Source: a virus | IMG/VR virus record: IMGVR_UViG_3300034101_003479 | Span: 21,871 to 85,870 of that record | Length of the DNA: 64,000 bases | Reading direction: 5' to 3' (one strand) | Shown: piece after piece, positions 16,235-23,037 of the stretch | Numbering within the stretch: position 1 is the stretch's first letter | Layout of the letters: every line of letters starts with the position of its first letter | Notes under the pieces: generated by a model | Databases searched by the model: none | Seen by the model: the letters and a program-made list of their open reading frames with translations, nothing else | What the model was told of the DNA's origin: nothing | Position numbers and translations under genes: made by a program

Positions 16235-16900
16235 TTACCACTCTACGCTACCTGAGCCTGAAGACTGATCTTCTCCGCCTTCGCCGTTAAAAAAGGATTC
16301 TTGTTCTGTGTAGGGTAGATCACGAACTGCAACCTTTTCTAATTCGTATAATTCCAAGCTGGAAGAATCAAAAGGGGATTCATCTTTTGCTAGTGGAATT
16401 GCTGTATAGCTTGTGTCTGTTTTTGTGCCTGTACGCTTAATGCGCCACACTAAGTTTGAAATGCTACCCATTTCGCCAGCATATTCAATTAGTGTTGGGG
16501 TAATAGTCTTTCCGCTACTTCCCTGAGACAAGATGGCAACGTATGGCTCTTCTTTACCATCGTCTACAAGAACATTGATGTAAAGACGAGAACGTCCCTT
16601 CCATCCTGCCTTGTAATCCTTGCGATGTTGTTCACATCCCCAGCATTTTCCTTGATCATCAATTGTGCATAATGCTTTGCGCTTATAATCTCTTGGGTTT
16701 GTGTGTTCTACTGCAATGAACCCAAGGCTATTTTTTTCATTATAATGTGGGGAGTCAGGATCTAATTCCTGAAGAAATCTAATCTTTACACTTTCTGAAT
16801 CATCTAATTTTACCCAACGAGCTTTCGTGCCGTCTCCGCCAGATGATTGCGGTTTATCCATAACTTTATTTAAATCTTTTAGTCCTTTTACTAGACCCAT
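16235..16900 (-). CDS. gp32-like single-stranded DNA-binding protein
   Basis: The 221-residue protein has a zinc-site pattern H66-x11-C78-x7-C86-x2-C89, very like T4 gp32, in an OB-type core (SRLYINVLVDD, EEPYVAIL). A C-terminal acidic/Gly-Ser tail ending VEW matches the protein-recruiting tails of single-strand binding proteins. It lies between primase and polymerase genes and has its own extended -10 promoter and AAGAGG ribosome site. It would coat ssDNA during replication and recombination. Confidence 0.85.
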   Translation of the reverse strand: MGLVKGLKDLNKVMDKPQSSGGDGTKARWVKLDDSESVKIRFLQELDPDSPHYNEKNSLGFIAVEHTNPRDYKRKALCTIDDQGKCWGCEQHRKDYKAGWKGRSRLYINVLVDDGKEEPYVAILSQGSSGKTITPTLIEYAGEMGSISNLVWRIKRTGTKTDTSYTAIPLAKDESPFDSSSLELYELEKVAVRDLPYTEQESFFNGEGGEDQSSGSGSVEW

Positions 16901-16947
16901 TTTTTCCTCTTTTCTATAGTTGATGGTATAAATCCATCTGTTACTTT

Positions 16948-16956
16948 ATTATATCA
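16948..16956 (-). promoter_or_regulatory. Extended -10 promoter upstream of the ssDNA-binding protein gene
   Basis: Minus-strand TGATATAAT overlaps the primase stop codon. A TACAAA-like -35 is possible about 17 bases upstream. The leader would be about 40 bases and contains AAGAGG before the ATG. The same TGATATAAT word recurs before other genes here. Confidence 0.7.
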
Positions 16957-17952
16957 CAAGCTCCAGGATTTGTATTCTATGTCAGAAACAGCATTATTTA
17001 TACAATGCTTAATTTCATCCTCAGTCATATCTCCTGCATCTTTTGCATCATTAGGGTATATCTTACCATAAGAATACGAAGCCCACAAGATGTCTTTGTT
17101 CTTTAATTTATTAGAAATAGATAGCCCTAATTCTCTTCCAGCCTGATCTGCATCTGTCATTATAACTATTCTATTAAAGTATCTATTAAGTAGATTTAAA
17201 TTATCTGTTGATATGTGTCCGCCTAAAGTTGCAATAACATTTGGAAACCCTGACTGGTGCACTCTAATTGCATCAAAGCTAGACTCAACAATGATTACTT
17301 GATCTCCAATTCTTTTTGCTCTATGAATATTAAATAATGTTTTGTTTTTAGGAAGATTTGTACTGTTCTTAAATTTCTTTTCTAATATTGATCTGCCAAC
17401 CAAACCAACTGGTATCCCGTCTGGGCTGTGTACTGGAACAATAACCATTCCTTGTGCCTCAGAGTATCCCAATTTAAAATGACTCATAGACTCTTGATTG
17501 ATTCCACGAGATTCAAAGTAATCTCTAGCTGGCTTGTTTAGCGCTAGCTCTAATGACAAATCGTCTAGCTTTCTTTGATCAAACTCTATAAAGTCTGGCT
17601 TGTCCTCAAACATTTGACTTAATGCTTCGTCAAAGTTGTCTAAAGCCTGTGATTCTTTTGCAGTAATTAATCTAATGGCTTCAAAATCATTTTTATTTGC
17701 AATTCTTTTAACTAGTTGAACTATGTTTCCAGTTTCTCCGCATGAAGGATTAAAGCAAAGCCATGCCCCATTTTCTTCGCTGATATAGAAGCTTGGGCTA
17801 TGTGTGTTGTTATGGAAAGGGCAATATATTACTAGGTTATTGTTAGACTCGCTAATTATTCTTAAGCCTATTTCTTTTACTACTGACTTAATGTGTTTTG
17901 GTGCATACTGCGTGGTATTAGCTTTCCCTGTGTTATTCCCTCTGAGTGCCAT
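16954..17952 (-). CDS. DnaG-type primase
   Basis: Makes RNA primers. From ATG 17952 the zinc finger is Cys44-x2-His47...Cys66-x4-Cys71 (YCPFH, LCFNPSC). The TOPRIM part shows VIIVESSFDAI and RIVIMTDADQAGRELG with its acidic residues. No helicase domain is fused (332 residues). The frame is open to 18003, but ATG 17952 follows GGAAGGAAAAAGGC, a better ribosome site. Even so, the gene overlaps the upstream gene by 73 bases. Confidence 0.92.
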   Translation of the reverse strand: MALRGNNTGKANTTQYAPKHIKSVVKEIGLRIISESNNNLVIYCPFHNNTHSPSFYISEENGAWLCFNPSCGETGNIVQLVKRIANKNDFEAIRLITAKESQALDNFDEALSQMFEDKPDFIEFDQRKLDDLSLELALNKPARDYFESRGINQESMSHFKLGYSEAQGMVIVPVHSPDGIPVGLVGRSILEKKFKNSTNLPKNKTLFNIHRAKRIGDQVIIVESSFDAIRVHQSGFPNVIATLGGHISTDNLNLLNRYFNRIVIMTDADQAGRELGLSISNKLKNKDILWASYSYGKIYPNDAKDAGDMTEDEIKHCINNAVSDIEYKSWSL

Positions 17953-18188
17953 GCCTTTTTCCTTCCTGTGTATACACCATGGAGTGTCATTAAGAACCTC
18001 CATGTTTGTCCTGTAAATTCTACCGAAAATGCTGTGTCTATGTCAAGTACTCTTGAATATCCTTTATCCCTCATTTGATGAGTTAGCATATTTTCATATT
18101 GATTTCTAATTCTAATCATGTCTGAGTCGTCTTTAAACTCGACATCAATTTGAAATCTTTTAATTGGCTTGTGGTGGTACGTAGTCAT
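17880..18188 (-). CDS. Unknown protein between helicase and primase
   Basis: A 102-residue protein beginning MTTYHHKPIKRFQIDVEFKD. It overlaps the helicase gene by 29 bases and the primase start by 73 bases, in different frames. The helical N-terminal half looks soluble. Its position suggests a replisome accessory protein. I do not recognise a family. Confidence 0.65.
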   Translation of the reverse strand: MTTYHHKPIKRFQIDVEFKDDSDMIRIRNQYENMLTHQMRDKGYSRVLDIDTAFSVEFTGQTWRFLMTLHGVYTGRKKAWHSEGITQGKLIPRSMHQNTLSQ

Positions 18189-19398
18189 ATAGCTCTTTAA
18201 TAATACCTCTATTGATATCCCAATCTAAATGAAAGGCAAACTCATGTCCATGTCTATTTTTTCTAGAAACAATTTCAATCAAATTTGTTCCTGGGTGCCT
18301 GTGTACGGCAAGTGCCATATCTGCATCGTATTCAATTGCTTTTGACCAAGCAACCTGAGACATCATTGGCGGATTATCTTGATCTGATATGTCATCTGCG
18401 GTTGCTGCTGTAATATCAATAACTGGTATGTTGTTTGTCACAGCCAACAACTTGAATTCACGAGATACGTTTCTATTTCTTTCTACTTCAGAATTGCTTC
18501 TTTTGTTATCATTGAATAGTTGATGGTAATCTAAGATAACCAAATCTGGCTTGTGCTGATCAATCTTTCCTTGAATTGTAGCAGGTGTAACATCGCCAGC
18601 TCCTTCATTAGAAACTAAAACAAAACTATTTTTTCCTTCAAATTTCTTTTGGCCCCATGACTTGAAGTCATCAATATTGATATCTCCTTTAGACAAATCG
18701 CTTGCCTTAAATAAACCTGACCCCAGCATTGTATAAATACGATCACGCATATTTTCTGGGGACATTTCTAGGGAGATAATCATTGGCTTAAATCCTTGCT
18801 CCCAAGCTTTACATGCTAGGTAGGAAGTAAACCATGTCTTACCTTTTCCTGGCCAACCAATTGCAACAATTAAATGACCTGGAGCCATACCAGTTGGGTA
18901 CGCTGTATCTATTGCTTGGAATCCAGTTTTAATTCCAGGGCTTCCGCCCATTACTGCTGACCTATCCTTTACTGACATAAAGTGTCGCTCTGCTGCATCT
19001 AGGTCTGTTACATCTAAGTCTCTTACGTTATTAGTAAATCTAGACAGACCAGCAAGTTTGCTTTGCATATCTGATAGGACTCTGGAGGCTGCATCTTCTT
19101 TAAGTGCTGCTCCTCCTTGTAACATAATTGATTTTAGCCTTGAAGACAAATACTCATTTTTTAATTTGTCTAGGTAATAACCAGTCTCAGCTTTAATATT
19201 TATGTCTGGGTCAAAGTCTTTAAACTTTTCTTGTAGGATTCCAATCTCTGGAACTGCCTTAAACTTATAGTAGTAAGATTTTAATCCGTCCCAAACATCT
19301 TTGTGTGAAGTAAATAAGTCATCAACATTGTCTGCAAGTAAAGTGCTGATGTCTTTATTCTTACAAACTGCTGATATTACTGTTGCCTCTGTATTCAC
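18160..19398 (-). CDS. DnaB-type replicative helicase
   Basis: A RecA-fold hexameric helicase of 412 residues. Walker A is GWPGKGKT (181-188), Walker B VILD (287-290), and there is a DnaB-like hydrophobic helix start at VRDLDVTDLD plus a C-terminal FAFHLDWDINRG. The N-terminal region is shorter than in bacterial DnaB. It is ATGA-coupled to a small protein upstream and sits next to primase. Confidence 0.92.
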   Translation of the reverse strand: MNTEATVISAVCKNKDISTLLADNVDDLFTSHKDVWDGLKSYYYKFKAVPEIGILQEKFKDFDPDINIKAETGYYLDKLKNEYLSSRLKSIMLQGGAALKEDAASRVLSDMQSKLAGLSRFTNNVRDLDVTDLDAAERHFMSVKDRSAVMGGSPGIKTGFQAIDTAYPTGMAPGHLIVAIGWPGKGKTWFTSYLACKAWEQGFKPMIISLEMSPENMRDRIYTMLGSGLFKASDLSKGDINIDDFKSWGQKKFEGKNSFVLVSNEGAGDVTPATIQGKIDQHKPDLVILDYHQLFNDNKRSNSEVERNRNVSREFKLLAVTNNIPVIDITAATADDISDQDNPPMMSQVAWSKAIEYDADMALAVHRHPGTNLIEIVSRKNRHGHEFAFHLDWDINRGIIKELYDYVPPQAN

Positions 19399-19712
19399 TC
19401 TTCACCCTCAACTAATCTCTTTGTGGCTTCTTGTAAAGCCTTTCTATTTTGCTTATCTTTTGCTACTTCTCTTTGCATTATATCAATTTTATCAAAGTTA
19501 AAAAAGAAGAATTGAATTGGGTGCCCATATTTACCAGTGGTAAAGTAGTATTCCAACAATTCTTTTGCACGAGCATATCCTACACTATCAATGACATCTT
19601 GCATAGCCCATTTTTCTCTATACTTATTAAGAAAGGGGGTTTTGCCATATTTTTCCTGATACATATTTTGATACATGCTTAAAAGAATATATGGCTCTTT
19701 GCTATTTGCCAC
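19395..19712 (-). CDS. Small helical protein upstream of the helicase
   Basis: The 105-residue protein starts MANSKEPYILLSMYQNMYQE and includes YREKWAMQDVIDSVG and YGHPIQFFFFNFDKI. Such small helical proteins directly upstream of DnaB are seen in actinophages. It could load or recruit the helicase, which is inference from position only. Confidence 0.65.
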   Translation of the reverse strand: MANSKEPYILLSMYQNMYQEKYGKTPFLNKYREKWAMQDVIDSVGYARAKELLEYYFTTGKYGHPIQFFFFNFDKIDIMQREVAKDKQNRKALQEATKRLVEGEE

Positions 19713-19908
19713 TCTTTAGCTCATCTTCTATTTCTTGTGTCTTCTGGATAAGCTTGTCTTCGACAAACTTATAGACACGTTCAGTCGCTATATCAACAGT
19801 TTCACCTTGCCTGACATCATCTTCAATCCCGATGCCTATCTTAATGCTCTCGTAGTTTCCTAGGTTTCTAGTAAAAGATAGGTCTACCTTAACTCTTGTC
19901 TCTGTCAT
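19702..19908 (-). CDS. Unknown 68-residue protein
   Basis: Pattern LSFTRNLGNYESIKIGIGIE then VDIATERVYKFVEDKL: two beta strands followed by a helix. ATGA-coupled to the zinc-finger gene upstream. Short phage proteins with this layout are known without an assigned function. Confidence 0.7.
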   Translation of the reverse strand: MTETRVKVDLSFTRNLGNYESIKIGIGIEDDVRQGETVDIATERVYKFVEDKLIQKTQEIEDELKSGK

Positions 19909-20018
19909 TTCTTATGCTCCGCCCTTAAATGTCTTTGAAGCGTATCGCTTGCAAATATTCCCCAACGCACTTCTATTTCTTTACTACACAGATCGCATAT
20001 AATAAATCTACTAGACAC
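19905..20018 (-). CDS. 37-residue zinc-finger protein, GTG start
   Basis: A GTG at 20018 overlaps the preceding TAG as TAGTG and follows GGAAGGCGG. It encodes IICDLCSKEIEVRWG and TLQRHLRAEH, a classic C-x2-C...H-x4-H finger. The end is ATGA-coupled to the next gene. Likely nucleic-acid binding. Confidence 0.8.
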   Translation of the reverse strand: MSSRFIICDLCSKEIEVRWGIFASDTLQRHLRAEHKK

Positions 20019-20497
20019 TAATCCGCCTTCCAAACTGGAACAAACCCGCCTTCTGTCTTAGTATACAATATCATATTGTTTTTGAGAAGTGCCTTTAGCT
20101 CTGCTTTGGATGGTATATTTTTAGAGTATCCAGCCTCTAATATATATTCGTGTATTTTAAATATATTAGATTCACTAAACATAAATTTATACCATTTACT
20201 TTCTGGCTTGCTTATGGGATAAATTCTTTGAGGCTGACTGATCTTACCTTGCAGAATGTATTCTTCTAGCGTTACCTTGTGTCTGCCTAGTATTTCTCCA
20301 ACCTGGACCATGGTATAAGCATTTTCCATATTTTTTTCTACATCGCTAAATGAATATAGAACTCTTTTTTTATCTAAATAGCACCAGGCTACTAGCTCGT
20401 CTTTAGATCTTGATGATCTAATTACTTTATGGAGTTTATTATTTAAGAAGAAATAGAGAAACTTTTTGCGAGTTCCTGGTCTTTTCTTTCCAGCCAT
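20018..20497 (-). CDS. MerR/excisionase-like helix-turn-helix protein
   Basis: A 159-residue protein. The N-terminus (KKFLYFFLNNKLHKVIRSSR) is a small beta domain followed by AYTMVQVGEILGRHKVTLEEYIL, a MerR-like helix-turn-helix. KWYKFMFSESNIFKIHEYIL and a helical tail follow. It overlaps the zinc-ribbon gene by 55 bases, but the N-terminal domain looks conserved in actinophage relatives, so I keep the first ATG. Likely a transcription or replication regulator. Confidence 0.7.
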   Translation of the reverse strand: MAGKKRPGTRKKFLYFFLNNKLHKVIRSSRSKDELVAWCYLDKKRVLYSFSDVEKNMENAYTMVQVGEILGRHKVTLEEYILQGKISQPQRIYPISKPESKWYKFMFSESNIFKIHEYILEAGYSKNIPSKAELKALLKNNMILYTKTEGGFVPVWKAD

Positions 20498-20628
20498 TTA
20501 CCAAACCTACTTGTCTCTTTATTAACCATCCATCTTTTTCCGCATAGCATACAGAAAAGCTCAACATGTAGTTTTTGAGAAAAAACTCTATCAACAAAAA
20601 CTCTTCCATTACATTTTTTACACCACAT
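20443..20628 (-). CDS. Zinc-ribbon protein
   Basis: Sixty-one residues with two CxxC knuckles, MWCKKCNGR and FCMLCGKRW. Its start overlaps the metallophosphoesterase stop. Nucleic-acid binding is likely; exact role unknown. Confidence 0.75.
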   Translation of the reverse strand: MWCKKCNGRVFVDRVFSQKLHVELFCMLCGKRWMVNKETSRFGKWLERKDQELAKSFSISS

Positions 20629-21443
20629 TATAAAGCAAACAACTTTCCGTCAACCATACATGTATAATTTGGAGATACGTGAATCATTTGTACGTGTGGG
20701 TACTTTCCATTTTCAATATGAGCAATAGCAAATCCCTTTTGCCAATCATGGTGTTGAGTGTATTTCATTCCTGGACCTTTTTCGTCACACATGTGACCAA
20801 TCTCATATCCTCTAAGAGTTTCGCCTTTCCCGTTATTTCTAAGTTCATAGGTTACCATATGAGAAGCAATTCTATGAGAATGTCCTCTAATTAATGAAAC
20901 CTGCATATCTTCCATATCTTTTCTTACTGCTCCAGTTGCTGATATTGAAAGTCCGTGGTGAACATGGATATCTCCAAAACGTTTCTTAGGCAAACTGTCG
21001 TAATATATATAATCATATCCCAAAGAATCTAAACTCCATAAAGCTTCTGGGGTAACATGCTTGGCATACTCTGGTATCTTCTTGTCCAGATAATCAAAAA
21101 TTCTAATGTCATGATTTCCTAACGCTGAAAACAATTGTGCTTTTGGAAGCATCTTTCTTGTCTTAGCATAAAATTCACGAGCACCGCTTGCCTCTAACTT
21201 CATGTCTTTAAGCATCAGCTCTAAGTCATTTATAACATCATCATTCTTATATGCCTTTAAAAATTCTGTTGGCTTTCCCTCAGTATATTTACTGTAGCAT
21301 GCTTGGTCGTCTGTGTCGCCCAGGTAGTCTACTACGTCTGGCTTAAACCACTTCATGACCTTAAACCAAAGCTCAATCATCTTGTCATCCTGATATGGAA
21401 ATTGTTGATCTGATGACAACATCCACTTTAAATCGTTAGACAT
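20628..21443 (-). CDS. Calcineurin-like metallophosphoesterase
   Basis: The dinuclear-metal phosphoesterase signature is complete: SSDQQFPYQ (Asp12), DYLGDTDD (Asp43), ALGNHDIR (Asn110, His111), HVHHG (His162-163) and IRGHSHR (His188, His190). Relatives are phosphodiesterases acting on nucleotides or nucleic acids. It is first in the replication module, behind a promoter and a hairpin leader. Confidence 0.9.
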   Translation of the reverse strand: MSNDLKWMLSSDQQFPYQDDKMIELWFKVMKWFKPDVVDYLGDTDDQACYSKYTEGKPTEFLKAYKNDDVINDLELMLKDMKLEASGAREFYAKTRKMLPKAQLFSALGNHDIRIFDYLDKKIPEYAKHVTPEALWSLDSLGYDYIYYDSLPKKRFGDIHVHHGLSISATGAVRKDMEDMQVSLIRGHSHRIASHMVTYELRNNGKGETLRGYEIGHMCDEKGPGMKYTQHHDWQKGFAIAHIENGKYPHVQMIHVSPNYTCMVDGKLFAL

Positions 21444-21463
21444 GCATTATTCCTTAAATTAAA

Positions 21464-21485
21464 AAAGTCACGTTTTCGTGACTTT
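21464..21485 (-). terminator. Hairpin plus U-run in the leader of the replication module
   Basis: Minus-strand AAAGTCACG-AAAA-CGTGACTTT makes a nine-pair stem followed by more T residues (TTTAATTT). It looks like an intrinsic terminator that ends the tail operon. Because a strong promoter lies just upstream of it, the same hairpin is in the 5' leader of the metallophosphoesterase mRNA and could act as an attenuator. Confidence 0.8.
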
Positions 21486-21487
21486 GT

Positions 21488-21526
21488 ATGCTACAAAAAT
21501 TGTAGCATATTGTTAAACACTGTCAA
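21488..21526 (-). promoter_or_regulatory. Strong promoter with overlapping palindrome
   Basis: Minus-strand TTGACA (21526-21521) and TGCTACAAT (extended -10, hexamer 21504-21499) have a 16-base spacer. A palindrome ATGCTACAA-TTT-TTGTAGCAT (21508-21488) covers the -10 and the start site near 21492, as an operator would. The leader then passes through the hairpin at 21464-21485 before the ATG at 21443, which has AAGGA upstream. Confidence 0.85.
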
Positions 21527-21529
21527 GTG

Positions 21530-21964
21530 TTAAATGTCTTTTAGTTGTGCTGCGATCCAGTTTATTTTTATGGATCCCGTGTAGGCTAGACTTGTTGTTA
21601 CATAAATCTTGCCATTTAACGTATTTGGTGAAACTACTGCTGCTACTGAAACCGTTCCCATTTTTGAAGTTAAAGCTTCTCCAACAGAGGCAGTAAATGA
21701 TATATCAACAGCGGGACTAAATGAAGAGCTAAATGTAACTGCATGGGCAGCTGACGGCACATTTGCCTTGCCACTCAATGGGACTGTTTCTGTATCTGAG
21801 TCGACGATGGCAACTCTATTTGTTCCGCTAGAGTCTTTTGTAGCATTTAATAATGACTTTGATGTATTAAATACATTTGTTAGATTAGTTTGTAATTGAT
21901 TTAAATCATTTGGATCTAGTGGGGCACCCTCGTTAAAAGTTACCGACTTCCATGTCTCTGCCAT
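21530..21964 (-). CDS. Virion structural/tail tip protein
   Basis: The 144-residue protein begins WKSVTFNEGAPLDPNDLNQL, an opening I associate with phage baseplate and fibre proteins, followed by a helix and a Ser/Thr/Ala-rich beta domain. It is the last gene of the structural run before the replication module. Exact role unknown. Confidence 0.7.
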   Translation of the reverse strand: MAETWKSVTFNEGAPLDPNDLNQLQTNLTNVFNTSKSLLNATKDSSGTNRVAIVDSDTETVPLSGKANVPSAAHAVTFSSSFSPAVDISFTASVGEALTSKMGTVSVAAVVSPNTLNGKIYVTTSLAYTGSIKINWIAAQLKDI

Positions 21965-22362
21965 TATAAGTTTTCTCCTAGATCATGAGCATTTGATTCC
22001 GCTTCGCTTACCTCTATGGCTTTTGATCGATCTAAGCCATATCTATTAAACGAGTCTGGGTCTACCACATGCCTCTTTTTATTTTGAGATATTAAATACA
22101 TTTTACCATCTGCTATGTTTTTTATCAAGGCACCGTCTCTAAACCCCAGCTTTCCAGCAAGTTTAATTAGCGATAATGATTCCTCTGTTCCATTTACTGT
22201 TGTAAATGACCAAGACTTAGAGGCTCTATCAGAAATCAGCTTATACCTCTTGTTGTCCTTAATCCAGTAAGTTGCCTTATCTGTCTTAACCGCAATCCCA
22301 GAAGGGAAATTAGTTGGAGAGGTTACTAAGTGAGTCTGAGTACTCTTGAATAGCTTTTTCAT
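21964..22362 (-). CDS. Structural protein with beta-strand repeats
   Basis: The domain has two similar units: ATYWIKDNKRYKLISDRAS and GKMYLISQNKKRHVVDPDSF, each a short strand, basic turn and helix, as in repeats of secreted surface proteins. The open frame begins at 22437, but that part overlaps the coiled-coil gene 22310-22489. ATG 22362, preceded by AGGA, gives 132 residues. Overlap is still 53 bases. Likely on the tail surface. Confidence 0.65.
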   Translation of the reverse strand: MKKLFKSTQTHLVTSPTNFPSGIAVKTDKATYWIKDNKRYKLISDRASKSWSFTTVNGTEESLSLIKLAGKLGFRDGALIKNIADGKMYLISQNKKRHVVDPDSFNRYGLDRSKAIEVSEAESNAHDLGENL

Positions 22363-22489
22363 GATCCTGCTTTTCATTAATAAGTTGAGTAATTTCTGCA
22401 CGTAATACTGCAATCTGAGTTTCATAATTAGATACAAGTTCTCCTATGCGCTGTTGTAGTGCTGTTATTACTAGTTGTGTTTTATCCAA
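22310..22489 (-). CDS. 59-residue coiled-coil protein, TTG start
   Basis: A TTG at 22489, five bases after AGGG, starts a continuous frame with MDKTQLVITALQQRIGELVS and heptad-like repeats of Leu, Ile and Ala through residue about 45. It is the third of three consecutive coiled-coil micro-genes. Probably a structural spacer or chaperone. Confidence 0.7.
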   Translation of the reverse strand: MDKTQLVITALQQRIGELVSNYETQIAVLRAEITQLINEKQDHEKAIQEYSDSLSNLSN

Positions 22490-22496
22490 TTTATCC

Positions 22497-22724
22497 CTAT
22501 TCTGTTAGAGCGTTGACTCTTGCCAACTCTGACTCTAGTGCTGAGATCTGCCCATCAACTTCATCCATTTGTTCATCAAGCCCATTTATTGCAGCTTCTG
22601 ACGGATTGTTTCTGGAGTTCTCTTTTAAAATATCTATCTCTAAATTATACTTTGTATAGTTAAGATTTCTAATATGCGAAGATATAATTTGAGCCTTTTC
22701 TTCTTTTGTTAAATTAATAGTCAT
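22497..22724 (-). CDS. 75-residue coiled-coil protein (paralogue pair)
   Basis: Heptad patterns run through KEEKAQIISSHIRNLNYTKY and end DGQISALESELARVN. The layout (Lys-rich start, HI-x2-L, final QI-x2-LES) matches the neighbouring 73-residue protein, so the two look like duplicates. Preceded by AAAGGAG and its own TGATATAAT box. Confidence 0.75.
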   Translation of the reverse strand: MTINLTKEEKAQIISSHIRNLNYTKYNLEIDILKENSRNNPSEAAINGLDEQMDEVDGQISALESELARVNALTE

Positions 22725-22738
22725 TTTTCTCCTTTCTT

Positions 22739-22747
22739 ATTATATCA
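22739..22747 (-). promoter_or_regulatory. Extended -10 promoter before a coiled-coil gene
   Basis: TGATATAAT on the minus strand, with TTTACC 17 bases upstream as a possible -35. The short leader contains AAAGGAG. Confidence 0.7.
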
Positions 22748-22754
22748 TTTAAGT

Positions 22755-22976
22755 TTAATTTGGTAAATTAGATTTTAAAGATTCTAGCGTAGCAATCTGT
22801 AAATCGTAATCTCCAATTATTCTAACAATGTTTTCATAAATTTCATTATCTGTGCTAGATATAGTTTGTAGCTCTATTCTTCTAATTTCATGACTAAACT
22901 GTTGAGCTTTTAGCTCAGTAATATGGGCATCAATTATTGCTATTTTTTGATCATCATTTAAGTCAGTGCCTGCCAT
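22755..22976 (-). CDS. 73-residue coiled-coil protein (paralogue pair)
   Basis: Contains DQKIAIIDAHITELKAQQF and ends DYDLQIATLESLKSNLPN. Compared with the 75-residue neighbour, the I-x2-HI-x2-L and QI-x2-LES signatures line up at both ends. Short coiled-coil proteins in a row near tail-fibre genes suggest trimerising attachments or chaperones. Function unknown. Confidence 0.75.
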   Translation of the reverse strand: MAGTDLNDDQKIAIIDAHITELKAQQFSHEIRRIELQTISSTDNEIYENIVRIIGDYDLQIATLESLKSNLPN

Positions 22977-23002
22977 TTATTTACCTTTCTTATACTTGTT
23001 CC

Positions 23003-23030
23003 ATTATATCATTTTTATCTATTTTGTAAA
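23003..23030 (-). promoter_or_regulatory. Promoter before the coiled-coil genes
   Basis: Minus-strand TTTACA (23030-23025) and TGATATAAT (23011-23003) with a 16-base spacer. It follows the stop of the 992-residue fibre gene and would drive the three micro-genes and distal structural genes. AAAGG precedes the ATG. Confidence 0.75.
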
Positions 23031-23037
23031 GACCATT

